From positions 62,001 through 126,000 of the forward strand of contig NZ_NPDX01000004.1 in NCBI RefSeq assembly GCF_002811945.1: 64,000 nt of DNA. The letters are read 5' to 3'. The notes below the pieces were generated by a model. The model searched no databases and was not told the origin of the DNA. It saw nothing but the letters and a program-made list of their open reading frames with translations. Both the position numbers and the translations under genes were made by a program. Positions 36,790-46,410 of the stretch are shown in pieces. Positions within the stretch are counted from its first letter, which is position 1; every line of letters begins with the position of its first letter. The DNA comes from Leptospira harrisiae (lineage in GTDB: Bacteria; Spirochaetota; Leptospiria; Leptospirales; Leptospiraceae).

Positions 36790-38967
36790 ATGAGACTGAT
36801 CCTTGTATCCAACCGGTTACCAGTCCAATGGGATGGCACAGCTAATGTGGGTGGTCTTGCCACCGGCCTTTCCAGTTTTTTATCTCATTGGAAATCATTA
36901 GGGAATGAAGTGATTTGGGTGGGTTGGCCTGGCAAATCTATTCCTGAAAAGGAACAAACATCGTATTCAAAAAAAATGAAAGAAGAACATGGAACCATTC
37001 CTGTATTCTTGAAACAAAAGTTAGCTGATTCGTTTTACAATGGTTTTTGTAACAAAACGATTTGGCCATTATTTCATTACTTTACTGCTCATTGCGAATA
37101 TTCGGATGTGACTTTCAAATCATACGAAGAGGCAAATGAAGAATTTGCAAAATCGGTAGCGGAAATATACAAACCTGGAGATTGGGTTTGGGTCCATGAT
37201 TATCATTTATTTTTATTGCCGGAAATATTAAGAAATTTGTTTCCTGACATATTCTTATCCTTCTTTCTACATATCCCGTTTCCAACATTTGAGATCTTCC
37301 GATTGATGCCTGAAAGGTTTCGCACAAGAATTCTCACTGGTGTTTTAGGTGCCGACCTTATTGGGTTCCACACTCAAAGTTATACACAATATTTTCTTAG
37401 AACATTACTAAGGTGTTTGGGAATTGAAAATGAGAGAGGCATTATCTATCACAAAAATCACCTAACCAAAACAGGTGCCTATCCTATGGGCATTAATGTT
37501 GAGCAGTTTATTCAATATTCAATTTCGAAGGATTGCGATAATATAGCGGAAGAAATAAATAAAAACCATAAAAACTTAAAACAAATTCTTTCAGTCGATA
37601 GATTGGACTACACAAAAGGAGTATTACAAAGGCTAAGTGCTTTTGAACTTTTTTTAAATCAAAATCCGAATTGGATAAAAAAATGTAAATTCGTTTTGGT
37701 TTTAGTGCCTTCTAGGACTGACGTGTCATCTTATTTATCTATGAAAAAAGCCATAGACGAAAAAGTCGGAGCCATCAACGGTTCTTATGGCACTTTAGAT
37801 TGGACGCCCATTCTTTATCAATACAAGGGATTCCCCTTCGAAGAACTAGTCCCTCTTTATAAGAATACACACGTTATGATAGTCACACCATTTCGCGATG
37901 GGATGAACCTTGTTGCAAAGGAATTTTTAGTTTCGCAAAGCTGCGGTATGTTGGTCCTAAGTGAGATGGCTGGTGCATCAGCAGAACTACCAGAAGCTAT
38001 TTTGGTGAATCCTAATGACTTAAATGGCATGGCCGGTGCAATTCAGGAAGCAATTGAAATGGATGGAAATGAAATTCAATCCCGGAATCATGTAATGATC
38101 AACCGTTTAAAAGAAAACACTGTGAATGATTGGGCAAAAAGAATTTATTCTGATACAGAAGATCTTTATTTTAAAAATTTAGCTTTCCAAACTAAAACAT
38201 TATCACCTAAATCAGAAATACTACTACCGCCAGATAATAAACCAATTTTCATAATCTTTGATTATGATGGAACGCTTGTTCCTTTCGAATCATTACCTCA
38301 TTTGGCAATTCCTAAAAAGGAATTACTCAATTCATTATCCACATTATTAGAATTTCAGAATGTATCTATTGCAATTATAAGCGGAAGAAACAGAACTTTC
38401 CTTGAAGAAACTTTTCAAAATCTCCCTCTACACTTGGTAGCTGAACATGGTGCTTGGCATAGAGCACCATACGGAGAGAAGTGGACTTCGTTACATTCTT
38501 CAAATTTAGAATGGAAAGGCCAAATCAAAAATCATCTAAATGAGTTTACGAAAAGAGTTCCAGGATCGTTTACCGAGGAAAAAGAATTCTCCTTAGTTTG
38601 GCATTTCAGAAATGCAGATCCGGATATAGGGTTAAATGCGGCAAGAGAAATGTTAGATGAATTATCTCAAATATCATCTAACAGTGGTTTCTTTGTACAA
38701 AGAGGCAACAAAATTATTGAAGTTAGAGATTATGGTACGGGGAAAGGTAAAGCTGCCATTAAAATTGTTCCCAAAGCAGATTTAAACGTCTATGTATTTG
38801 GAGACGATACGACAGATGAAGATATGTTCCGTGAATTACCAGATTCAGTGATTTCCGTAAAAATTGGAAAATCAGAAACTGTCGCAAAATACAGGTTCAA
38901 TGCACCGGAAGAAGTGCAGCAGTGGATTCATAATTTAATTTTCCATTTAAAAAAGGAAACCAAATGA
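36790..38967 (+). CDS. otsAB: Bifunctional trehalose-6-phosphate synthase/phosphatase
   Basis: A fusion of OtsA (GT20, about 1-465) and OtsB (HAD phosphatase, about 485-725). The synthase half has VSNRLPVQW and GGLATGLSSFL at the UDP-glucose site, HDYHLFLLP, and DRLDYTKGVLQRL. The phosphatase half has the HAD nucleophile motif FDYDGTL near residue 490 and FGDDTTDEDMF. The protein would make trehalose-6-phosphate and dephosphorylate it, giving trehalose as an osmolyte or reserve. The fused form is known from yeast, plants and some bacteria. It overlaps the GH15 gene by 4 bp. Confidence 0.93.
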   Translation: MRLILVSNRLPVQWDGTANVGGLATGLSSFLSHWKSLGNEVIWVGWPGKSIPEKEQTSYSKKMKEEHGTIPVFLKQKLADSFYNGFCNKTIWPLFHYFTAHCEYSDVTFKSYEEANEEFAKSVAEIYKPGDWVWVHDYHLFLLPEILRNLFPDIFLSFFLHIPFPTFEIFRLMPERFRTRILTGVLGADLIGFHTQSYTQYFLRTLLRCLGIENERGIIYHKNHLTKTGAYPMGINVEQFIQYSISKDCDNIAEEINKNHKNLKQILSVDRLDYTKGVLQRLSAFELFLNQNPNWIKKCKFVLVLVPSRTDVSSYLSMKKAIDEKVGAINGSYGTLDWTPILYQYKGFPFEELVPLYKNTHVMIVTPFRDGMNLVAKEFLVSQSCGMLVLSEMAGASAELPEAILVNPNDLNGMAGAIQEAIEMDGNEIQSRNHVMINRLKENTVNDWAKRIYSDTEDLYFKNLAFQTKTLSPKSEILLPPDNKPIFIIFDYDGTLVPFESLPHLAIPKKELLNSLSTLLEFQNVSIAIISGRNRTFLEETFQNLPLHLVAEHGAWHRAPYGEKWTSLHSSNLEWKGQIKNHLNEFTKRVPGSFTEEKEFSLVWHFRNADPDIGLNAAREMLDELSQISSNSGFFVQRGNKIIEVRDYGTGKGKAAIKIVPKADLNVYVFGDDTTDEDMFRELPDSVISVKIGKSETVAKYRFNAPEEVQQWIHNLIFHLKKETK

Positions 38968-40742
38968 AAAAACATAAATATGATTCAGGTATAATAGGAA
39001 ACGGAAGTTACATAGCACACATCAATCGTTATGCAGATATTGTTTGGTTGTGTTGGCCAAACTTTGACAGTTCCCCGATTTTCGGTTCACTAATAGACGA
39101 AAGATGCGGTTCGTTTTCAATAGTTCCGAATTCAAAAGTAATTAAAACATCGCAAAGCTATTTAGAAAATACAAACATTCTTCGCACAGAAATTCACACG
39201 GAAACGGGATCTTTTGCAGTTGTTGATTTTGCACCACGATATTATAAAAATGGAGAATTAAAATACAAACGTTCTTTGTACAGAAAAATTATCCCTTTGG
39301 ATGGAGATATAAAAATCAAAATCGAAATTGTGCCAACCTATAATTATGGGAGTAGTATAATAGAGAAAAAAGTTTTTTCGGACCACCTACTCCTCGAAGA
39401 CCCAGATTTTAAAATCCATATTCTCGCAAATGTTTCATTAAATCAAATTTCTATTGGAAATTCCTTCCACCTTAATCAGAATATTTATATCGGTTTATTT
39501 GAATCTCGACCCGAAGAACTGCCTATCGAAGATTTTATTGAATCAGAATTTACAAAGACTAAAATCTATTGGCAAAACTGGGTTAAACATTGCACTATTC
39601 CAAATTTCGCACAAAGCCAACAAATTCGGTCAGCCTTATGTTTAAAACTACATCAATTTCAAGATACAGGTGCAATCATTGCTGCTTCAACAACTAGTTT
39701 ACCTGAAGCTCCCAATTCGGGCAGAAATTGGGATTACCGCTATTCTTGGTTACGTGACGGTTTTTATACATTGTATGCTTTAACTAATTTGGGGCAATTC
39801 GAAGAACTCGAAATGTATTCCCAATTCATAAGTAACCTAACACCTGGTAGAGACGGAAGATTCCAACCATTATATAGTATTTTTGGTGAATCAATTTTAG
39901 AAGAAAAAATCTTAAACTTAGATGGTTATCTGGGGAACCAACCAGTTCGCATAGGTAACTCGGCATATACTCATAAACAAAATGATGCTTATGGTCAAAT
40001 TTTACTTTCATTATTGCCTTTATATTTAGATGAACGTATTCCCGAAAAGAACAGATTTCATAATTTGAATTTAATAAGAAATATATTAGACAAAATTGAG
40101 CTTACGATGTCCGAACCAGATGCAGGCCTTTGGGAATTCAGAAATTTTTCACAAAAACATTGTTATACTTTTTTGTTCCACTGGGTTGGCGCAAAAGCTG
40201 TAAAAGTAATAGCTACAGTATTAGGGGAAAAAGAACTTCTGCGAAAGTCTGAATCGCTAATGAACGATGCAGAAAAAAATATAGAAGCCTGTTTTGATAT
40301 TGAATTGGGTTGCTATACTCAAGCCCAGGGGAGAAAGGATTTAGATGCAAGTTTGTTACAATTAATTACATTAGGATACTTAGATCCAAAATCTGAAAAG
40401 GCCAAGAATCATCTCAATGCAATAGAAAAAACGCTAAAAACGGATGATGGTTTTTTATACCGATATTTACATAACGATGATTTCGGGAAACCTGAAACAA
40501 CTTTTTTAGTATGTACTTTTTGGTATGTAGAAGCATTAGCATGTATGGATCGTTTAGATGAAGCAATTAAATTATTTAATGAAGTAACGAATCATGCAAA
40601 TCATGTCGGTTTATATAGTGAAGATATCGAGTCGAATTCAGGAAATCAATGGGGAAACTTTCCACAAACTTATAGCCATGTAGGATTAGTTAACGCAGCT
40701 CATAAAATCTCTGAGAAAAAAACAAAGAGTTTATTTTGGTAA
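38964..40742 (+). CDS. Glycoside hydrolase family 15 protein (glucoamylase- or trehalase-like)
   Basis: A 592-residue protein without signal peptide. An N-terminal beta-sandwich (about 1-225) opens with GIIGNGSYIAHINRYADIVWLCWPNFDSSPIFGSLID, and an (alpha/alpha)6 catalytic barrel (about 240-590) contains PNSGRNWDYRYSWLRDGF and, near the end, SEDIESNSGNQWGNFPQTYSHVGL. The two family Glu-rich regions that hold catalytic acid and base are intact. GH15 includes glucoamylase, glucodextranase and trehalase. Overlap with otsAB makes trehalose the likeliest substrate, so synthesis and breakdown may be controlled together; this is inference. Confidence 0.88.
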   Translation: MKKHKYDSGIIGNGSYIAHINRYADIVWLCWPNFDSSPIFGSLIDERCGSFSIVPNSKVIKTSQSYLENTNILRTEIHTETGSFAVVDFAPRYYKNGELKYKRSLYRKIIPLDGDIKIKIEIVPTYNYGSSIIEKKVFSDHLLLEDPDFKIHILANVSLNQISIGNSFHLNQNIYIGLFESRPEELPIEDFIESEFTKTKIYWQNWVKHCTIPNFAQSQQIRSALCLKLHQFQDTGAIIAASTTSLPEAPNSGRNWDYRYSWLRDGFYTLYALTNLGQFEELEMYSQFISNLTPGRDGRFQPLYSIFGESILEEKILNLDGYLGNQPVRIGNSAYTHKQNDAYGQILLSLLPLYLDERIPEKNRFHNLNLIRNILDKIELTMSEPDAGLWEFRNFSQKHCYTFLFHWVGAKAVKVIATVLGEKELLRKSESLMNDAEKNIEACFDIELGCYTQAQGRKDLDASLLQLITLGYLDPKSEKAKNHLNAIEKTLKTDDGFLYRYLHNDDFGKPETTFLVCTFWYVEALACMDRLDEAIKLFNEVTNHANHVGLYSEDIESNSGNQWGNFPQTYSHVGLVNAAHKISEKKTKSLFW

Positions 40743-41092
40743 CTTAATATATAGGTTAATATAATACAAAAAATTACAAATTCCAATTTTTTACATTATA
40801 TTCGATATTCTTAAAAATAAACACAAAAAGACCAAAACCTGGAGCTATCTTTTTGTAAACCCTGTGTTATTTGCCCAATAGACGAACTTTCTGCTTAACC
40901 CATGCTACTAGACACAAAGAAAATACAAACCAATACGATAACATTAAAAAAGTATGTCGATTTGGTTTAGAATATATATAAAACTCAAATTCTAATTAAT
41001 TTCCGGCAACTAACTTCTCGAAGGTAGAATTTAATCGCTCACAAATTGATTTTATATTTGCAAAATTTCAAGATAAAGTTAACAAATGAAAA
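40743..41092. other. Non-coding 350 bp after the GH15 gene
   Basis: AT-rich. A 9-base inverted repeat, ACAAAAAGA (40823-40831) and TCTTTTTGT (40848-40856), could form a weak hairpin that ends the otsAB-GH15 transcript, though no T-run follows. No gene seen. Confidence 0.4.
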
Positions 41093-42616
41093 GTGATTAC
41101 TTTACAAAGAAAAAACGTCATTTTACTAGCTTTAGCACTTGTTTTACCTTTGGTTCAACTTCTGGTACAGGTAGATAGTTTTTACTTATCAGATCCTCTT
41201 GTCAAAATGATCCAAGTCATTTCGCTTTGGAAACAACAATGGCAAACAGAGAGTATTATTTATCCCTCTTATGATTTCGATCCCCTATTCTTATTAAGTC
41301 CATTTAACGAAGGTTTTATATTCCAAAACCAAGAAAGATTAATTGGGAACTATCCAATTGCATTCACTTTTTTCTACTCACTGTTAGCCTTTGTTCCGTT
41401 CAAATTTCTTCCCTTCCTAAACTTCTTATTTTTATTAGGTTTCTTGAAACTTCTAAATGACAACTCTATCAAACTTCCAGTTTTATTATTGATTACATTC
41501 GGAACGGTTGTATTTCCATTACTCATTGATTTTTCGGAAAATGCGATTTTCCTACTACTTTCCGGATATGGATATATTTTCTTACTAAAGGCCTTCGAAA
41601 ATCAAAACACAAAAGATTGGCTTTTAGGTAACTTCTTTCTTGGCCTAGCCATTTGGTTTCGGCTTGAAGGTGTTTTATTTTTTATATCGATTCAAGTTAC
41701 TATATTCATCATAGATTTTTTCATCAAAAAAAAATCACTAGTCGAAACTCTTAACCCAATTCGTTACATTATTTTCTTAATAATTTTGGCCTCATTCCTT
41801 CTATGGAACCAATATAGTTATTCACATCCAATGGGTACTCGTTACTTGGCAACGATTGCTTATAATTCTAGATCCATTTGGGACCAAATCATGATTTTTC
41901 TTTCGATGTCATTTACATTTCCAAGATCCGATGGTTGGTCTCTAGGTTTTTTTCTGCAAAGTCCAATCCTTTTGTTTGCTTTGGTCCAACTGAGCAAAGA
42001 ACAGTTATCAAAGAACCAAACTCTATTTTATCATTTCTGCATATCGATGATATTCTTGTTAATTGTAGGAATCACTTCTCCAAATGATGGAATTACCTTG
42101 ACTGGTAGATATCTTTTACTACTGGTATATCCGTTATCTTTTATATTAAACGAACAGATAGAGAAAATACAAAAGAAAAAAACAGTCTTCTCTATTCTTA
42201 CTATTTGGACCTCCGTATGCGCCATCATAGTATCGAGCATTTTCTTTTTCGCAAACAAAGAACTCACAAAATTAAAAAAAGAAATTACTCCTTTGAATTC
42301 CAAATTAATTGTTACTACCAATGAACTTTTATCCGGTGCCTACGGATTAGATTTAATTGAAAAGAAGGTACTTTGCATTAAGAATCCATATCTAGTTAAA
42401 TATCTTTTTTATAACATTGAAAAAAATATGCTGAGCGAATTTTTAATTGCTACTGTCGAAAAACAAACCAAATACAATCAATATGAAAAAGGAATATACG
42501 ATTCCATCATTGCGGAGTCTGTCCAACATGGATATAGATGTACGGAGGAGGAGCATTCAAAAAGAATCCTTAGCCGAAGATGCGTAAAAACAAATGAACA
42601 CAGCGAAAATCCTTAG
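41093..42616 (+). CDS. Polytopic membrane protein, putative glycosyltransferase-like
   Basis: A 507-residue protein with about ten to eleven hydrophobic helices and a C-terminal soluble tail of about 120 residues. The first loop holds DPLFLLSPFNEGF and a strongly aromatic segment, as in GT-C-type lipid-linked sugar transferases. It is similar in layout to leptospiral proteins annotated as putative glycosyltransferases of the LA_3751/LA_3752 type; that link is from memory. The start is probably GTG at 41093, with no clear Shine-Dalgarno. No sugar-synthesis genes adjoin it. Confidence 0.6.
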   Translation: MITLQRKNVILLALALVLPLVQLLVQVDSFYLSDPLVKMIQVISLWKQQWQTESIIYPSYDFDPLFLLSPFNEGFIFQNQERLIGNYPIAFTFFYSLLAFVPFKFLPFLNFLFLLGFLKLLNDNSIKLPVLLLITFGTVVFPLLIDFSENAIFLLLSGYGYIFLLKAFENQNTKDWLLGNFFLGLAIWFRLEGVLFFISIQVTIFIIDFFIKKKSLVETLNPIRYIIFLIILASFLLWNQYSYSHPMGTRYLATIAYNSRSIWDQIMIFLSMSFTFPRSDGWSLGFFLQSPILLFALVQLSKEQLSKNQTLFYHFCISMIFLLIVGITSPNDGITLTGRYLLLLVYPLSFILNEQIEKIQKKKTVFSILTIWTSVCAIIVSSIFFFANKELTKLKKEITPLNSKLIVTTNELLSGAYGLDLIEKKVLCIKNPYLVKYLFYNIEKNMLSEFLIATVEKQTKYNQYEKGIYDSIIAESVQHGYRCTEEEHSKRILSRRCVKTNEHSENP

Positions 42617-42739
42617 CAAAGCAAAGATTGGAACGAGGAGCCTGGTTGCATAAGAAATGCACCCAAAGAAAAATCGCAAAAATGATCCAACTTACATCTA
42701 CCCTTCCTTGTATAATATTGATAGTTACAAGGAGAAAAT

Positions 42740-43132
42740 ATGGCATTCCAACAAATCCAAACAGGAATCATTACTGAAAAATTAATCGAGACAAAACAAT
42801 TTTACGAACAATGGTTAGGGTTAAATACAAAATTTGAATCAGACTGGTTTATACTACTTTGTTTACCGGATCGACCAGAGATTGAATTAGCAATTATGAA
42901 ACCAAACCAACCGCAGGTAAAAAAAAAATATTTTCAAAATTCTTATCCAGGAAAAGGGATTTGGTTTATTTTTGAATCAAAAGATGTAAAAAAAGAATTT
43001 GAAAAAATGGTACAAAAAAAAGCACCCATCGATCTTCCTCTTATTACCGAAGAATGGGGAGACGTCCATTTTACCTTAGTTGATCCAAATGGAATTGGGA
43101 TCGATATCGTCCAAGAAAGAAATTCGAAATAA
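42740..43132 (+). CDS. VOC (glyoxalase/bleomycin-resistance fold) protein
   Basis: A 130-residue protein with the two beta-alpha-beta-beta-beta units of the VOC superfamily; the second ends DVHFTLVDPNGIGIDIVQ, the usual C-terminal metal-ligand region. A strong AAGGAG site precedes the ATG. The next gene, an AraC regulator, begins within about 20-65 bases, so they are probably co-transcribed and the regulator may respond to a VOC substrate. Substrate unknown; members range from glyoxalases to dioxygenases and antibiotic-binding proteins. Confidence 0.8.
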   Translation: MAFQQIQTGIITEKLIETKQFYEQWLGLNTKFESDWFILLCLPDRPEIELAIMKPNQPQVKKKYFQNSYPGKGIWFIFESKDVKKEFEKMVQKKAPIDLPLITEEWGDVHFTLVDPNGIGIDIVQERNSK

Positions 43133-43149
43133 AAATTGGAAAGACAAAC

Positions 43150-44058
43150 TTGGGAATCTTTTTTACTTTTCTTCCAGAAAGTAAAAAGGTTCCTCTCTTG
43201 CAAAAACCACCTAACCTCTATCCTGTTTGGAACAAAATAGAAACACAACTGGAAGAATTCATTGGCTTAAATCAAATTGCTTTTTTTACAGGATATAGCG
43301 AATGGCATTTTCATAAGTTATTTAAATCCATCCAAGGAGAAAATGTAAAAGAATACATTCGTAGATTACGTTTAGAAAAAGCTGCTTACGAATTAAAAAT
43401 CACAAATTTTCCTATATTAGAAATTGCCATTGAGTCAGGTTTCTTATCTCATGAAGCTTTTTCAAAAGCTTTTAAACGTGTGATAGGTTGTACACCATCT
43501 GAGTTTCGAAAACAATTCCAAAAGGAAACTAAAAAATCAAGAAACGACAACCTAACGATTCCAGATGGTATTTCAAAATTTGGATTCCAAATCAAAGTTA
43601 TATCTTCATTTTCGATTATTTATGTCCGTCACATCGGAAGTTACGAAGAACTCCCCGGTCCAGTTCCAGGGAGTCAAGAAGTACGTTCCATTTTATCTTT
43701 AATTCAAAAATGGAATTTTTCAGACACAAATCACAAATGGATCGGGATTAGCCAAGACGATCCAGAAATTTCCCCAAAAGGAAAAATACGTTTTGATTTA
43801 GGAATCACTGTAGGAAATTTGCAAAAAAACATTCCAGATGGATTTGGAATTCAAACGATTCCAGCAGGAAGGTATTTACAAATTCGTTTCCATGGTAGTT
43901 ATCACAATCTTCCAAAAATCTATGATTGGATTTTGAATGATTATATAAAAACAACTTCCTTCCGATTAAAAAACCAACCACCTTGGGAATGTTATTTGAA
44001 TCCACTTGAAAAAAAGGACAATAAACGTATTACGGATATTTACTTTCCCATTCATTAG
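43150..44058 (+). CDS. AraC-family regulator with GyrI-like effector domain
   Basis: An N-terminal AraC double helix-turn-helix (about 28-125) carries FTGYSEWHFHKLFKSIQGENVKEYIRRLRLEKAA and IAIESGFLSHEAFSKAFKRVIGCTPSEFRK. A GyrI-like (SOUL/AraC effector) domain follows (about 145-300, VRHIGSYEELPGP). This is the Rob/SoxS/BltR-like architecture in which small aromatic or amphipathic ligands bind the effector domain. The start is a non-ATG codon: TTG at 43150, or TTG at 43198 with AAAAGG upstream. It follows the VOC gene in the same direction. Confidence 0.85.
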   Translation: MGIFFTFLPESKKVPLLQKPPNLYPVWNKIETQLEEFIGLNQIAFFTGYSEWHFHKLFKSIQGENVKEYIRRLRLEKAAYELKITNFPILEIAIESGFLSHEAFSKAFKRVIGCTPSEFRKQFQKETKKSRNDNLTIPDGISKFGFQIKVISSFSIIYVRHIGSYEELPGPVPGSQEVRSILSLIQKWNFSDTNHKWIGISQDDPEISPKGKIRFDLGITVGNLQKNIPDGFGIQTIPAGRYLQIRFHGSYHNLPKIYDWILNDYIKTTSFRLKNQPPWECYLNPLEKKDNKRITDIYFPIH

Positions 44059-44119
44059 CAAATCAATTTTCTCCCAAAGTTAGTTAGAATTAAAATAGAG
44101 TTTTTATAAACAGATCTAT

Positions 44120-44590
44120 TTATTTTTTAGAAGCCAAGACAAAAGAAGCACTGTCTTCATAAAAGTGGTAAGAAAAAATTTTTCCATCCTTGATTTGTAC
44201 CTTTAACGCCCATTCACTCTCAAAAGGTTTGCCAGTTTGTTTGATGATATGCAAAAAACTTCCACTTGCAAACACCCAATCTTTTTTACCAACAATCTGA
44301 TCCACTTGGAATCGTTTTGTATCCAACTGGAAACCCATGTTCGTTAGAAACTCCTTGGCTCCCGGAATGCCTGTGTAAGTTCCATACAATTGGTTTTCTC
44401 CACGATTTTCGCTACGAACAGCTGTAATGGTCGTTTGTGGATGAAAACAATTCAAAACACTTTCTGCATTTCCCTTTCCAAATTCACTAAAAAAGGTCTC
44501 TAAAACCTTTTCCCCAGAGGGAGAAGCTGATTTTGCAAACAACCCAACACTTCCAAACAACAAAGTAGCTAGTACCAATACTGGTTTCAT
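44120..44590 (-). CDS. Exported SnoaL/NTF2-like protein
   Basis: A 156-residue protein with a signal peptide (MKPVLVLATLLFGSVGLFA). The mature domain has the cone-shaped SnoaL/NTF2 pattern: an N-terminal helix LETFFSEFGKGNAESVLNCFHP and later strands WVFASGSFLHI and ALKVQIKDGKIFSYHFYED. A strong AAGGAG site fixes the ATG at 44590. It is divergent from a TetR regulator with two operator-like dyads between them, so it is probably the regulator's target. Ligand or enzymatic role unknown. Confidence 0.78.
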   Translation of the reverse strand: MKPVLVLATLLFGSVGLFAKSASPSGEKVLETFFSEFGKGNAESVLNCFHPQTTITAVRSENRGENQLYGTYTGIPGAKEFLTNMGFQLDTKRFQVDQIVGKKDWVFASGSFLHIIKQTGKPFESEWALKVQIKDGKIFSYHFYEDSASFVLASKK

Positions 44591-44602
44591 TTTTATCTCC
44601 TT

Positions 44603-44645
44603 GAATATCGATACCAAGAGTATCGATATTCAATACCAGCGGTAT
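44603..44645. promoter_or_regulatory. Two TetR-type operator dyads
   Basis: A perfect inverted repeat GAATATCGATAC-5 bases-GTATCGATATTC occupies 44603-44631. A second, smaller dyad ATACC-AGC-GGTAT lies at 44633-44645. The two share GATACC/GGTATCG-like half-sites. They sit between the SnoaL-like gene and the TetR gene, consistent with autoregulation and control of the divergent gene. Confidence 0.72.
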
Positions 44646-44690
44646 CGGAATATAGTTGACAGTCAAGTTTTTTTTATAATATTTTGGTTT

Positions 44691-45290
44691 ATGGTTACAA
44701 AAAAGAAAATGATCCCAAAAACTGCGGGACGCCCCAGGTCGGAAGAGCTGGAACCATTGGTTTTAAAAACGACATATGAAATGTTAGCAAAAAAGGGGTA
44801 TCATGGATTTTCCATAGATGATATCGTAAAGGAAACTGGAGTCGCAAAAACAACGATCTACCGAAGATGGCCAAACAAAGCAAATTTAGCCATGAGCACA
44901 ATCACTCATATGATCTCTCCTTTTTTGGAATTCCCAAAAGAAGTTCCGTTTGAAAAAGCAATCCTTGAACAAATGGAAGCTCTCTCTCGAATATTTTCTG
45001 GCAAATTTGGAAAAGTCATCTCCACTTTAATTGGTGCTGGCCAACAAGACAGCGAACTTTCCGAATCTATTTTAGAGAATTATTTACTTCCAAGAAGAGA
45101 AGCAGCAAAACAATTCTTTCGTTTTGCAATTTCATCCAAACAAATTCAAGTTTTGTCAGAGGAAGAAATCGATGTTTGTATGGATATACTCTACGGTTCT
45201 TTGTATTTTCGCTTGTTATTAAAACATGAAAAACCTGAGTTTCACGATCTAAGACCTTGGATAGAAAAGTTTTTACGAACTTTAAGGTAA
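44691..45290 (+). CDS. TetR-family transcriptional regulator
   Basis: A 199-residue protein from the ATG at 44691. The N-terminal helix-turn-helix (about 20-65) reads TYEMLAKKGYHGFSIDDIVKETGVAKTTIYRRWPNKANLA, a clear TetR signature with the variable C-terminal ligand domain after it. The start is chosen because upstream codons overlap the operators. TTGACA (44656-44661) and TATAAT (44675-44680) lie upstream, but the 13-base spacing is too short for a standard promoter. Ligand unknown. The stop precedes the SGNH lipoprotein gene by about 78 bp. Confidence 0.88.
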   Translation: MVTKKKMIPKTAGRPRSEELEPLVLKTTYEMLAKKGYHGFSIDDIVKETGVAKTTIYRRWPNKANLAMSTITHMISPFLEFPKEVPFEKAILEQMEALSRIFSGKFGKVISTLIGAGQQDSELSESILENYLLPRREAAKQFFRFAISSKQIQVLSEEEIDVCMDILYGSLYFRLLLKHEKPEFHDLRPWIEKFLRTLR

Positions 45291-45367
45291 ACCATTCAGA
45301 AATATTTTCCCGTTCGTTTTTCAAATTTTGCTTTTTCCTTTTTTTGTTTTCGTTAGGATCGAAGACC

Positions 45368-46207
45368 ATGAAACACCTAGCAAAACTTTGGCTTCTCTCA
45401 TTTTTCGTATTCGACTCTTGTGTTATTTTCCAAGCAACAAAAGTGCCACCAAATAATCTGAAAGCCGCAATCGAAGCAAAATCTACCAAAACACCAAAGA
45501 TTGTTTTTTTCGGGGATAGCATTACTCATGGGCGAGTCAGTCATGATTATGTGGCTTCTATCGCTAAACATCCAACCTTTGCGGATTCCCAAGTAATTAA
45601 TGAAGGAATTAACAGTCGCTTAACGGTTCAAATTCTAGAACAACTTGAGAATTTAAAAAAATTAAACCCAGATTTTGTTTTTTTATTAATAGGAACTAAC
45701 GATTTGAAGGCGACTCTTTCAGAAGATGAATACAATCGTTATGCAGACCTTTGGAAATTAAAAGATCCAGTCTCTGAAGAAAGTTTTGTGAGTAATTTAA
45801 CTAAAATAATCCAATCCATAAAAAAAGATACCAAAGCTAAACTCGTTGTTTTTTCTCCGCCTGTTTTAGGAGAAGATCGAAACTCAATTCCCTTCCAAAG
45901 GTCCAAACGATTTGCAGAACTCACCAAACAAGTAGCGACCAAAGAAAAAGTTATATACAAACCATTACATGAAACTCTATCAAAAGGTCTGGATGAATCT
46001 AACTTAAAAATTCGAAAACCATACATCCAAAGCACTTGGGGAATGTACTGGACGATATTAAAATATTATTCTTCTACTTCAAATTGGAATGATTTAGGTG
46101 ATTCCAATGGATATTATTATTTAACGGATGCAATCCATTTGAATGAACGTGGAGGAACAATTTTGGAAACAATGATTTTAGAAGAATTTTCCTCAGGAAA
46201 AAAATAA
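45368..46207 (+). CDS. SGNH/GDSL-family lipoprotein hydrolase
   Basis: A 279-residue protein from the ATG at 45368. The signal peptide ends in a lipobox-like VFDSC, with Cys18 as lipid site. SGNH blocks are present: FFGDSITHG with nucleophile Ser51, an Asn-containing block II near INEGINSRL, LLIGTNDLKA (block III) and DAIHLNERG with catalytic Asp and His. It is likely a lipid, acyl-sugar or carbohydrate esterase on the envelope. It has an AGGAT upstream of the start and lies downstream of the TetR gene on the same strand, which may also control it. Confidence 0.82.
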   Translation: MKHLAKLWLLSFFVFDSCVIFQATKVPPNNLKAAIEAKSTKTPKIVFFGDSITHGRVSHDYVASIAKHPTFADSQVINEGINSRLTVQILEQLENLKKLNPDFVFLLIGTNDLKATLSEDEYNRYADLWKLKDPVSEESFVSNLTKIIQSIKKDTKAKLVVFSPPVLGEDRNSIPFQRSKRFAELTKQVATKEKVIYKPLHETLSKGLDESNLKIRKPYIQSTWGMYWTILKYYSSTSNWNDLGDSNGYYYLTDAIHLNERGGTILETMILEEFSSGKK

Positions 46208-46371
46208 CAATCATAGGATGAATTGATACTCATTCTCTTTCTAATTTGTTGTAATTAAAACTAACGAACACACATAACATCAACCTCATACATACGATTG
46301 AAATATAGATTTTTTATCGTCAAAGAGTTTATAAATCTTGTTACAGTAAAACTGAGTATGTAGGGGTTTTT

Positions 46372-46410
46372 ATGAAAACTAAGGACCCAAACATCCAGAG
46401 AGGAGCTTAG
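46372..46410 (+). CDS. Possible 12-residue upstream peptide before the chemoreceptor gene
   Basis: An ATG at 46372 behind an AGGGG site opens MKTKDPNIQRGA and stops at 46408-46410, three bases before the chemoreceptor ATG. The AGGAG ribosome-binding site of the chemoreceptor lies inside it. It could couple or tune translation of the downstream gene; the small size leaves chance possible. Confidence 0.3.
   Translation: MKTKDPNIQRGA

Noticed and set aside
44656..44680. Standard sigma-70 promoter for the TetR gene
   Set aside because: TTGACA and TATAAT are both perfect but separated by only 13 bases, too short for a normal promoter; kept only as a note in the gene entry.
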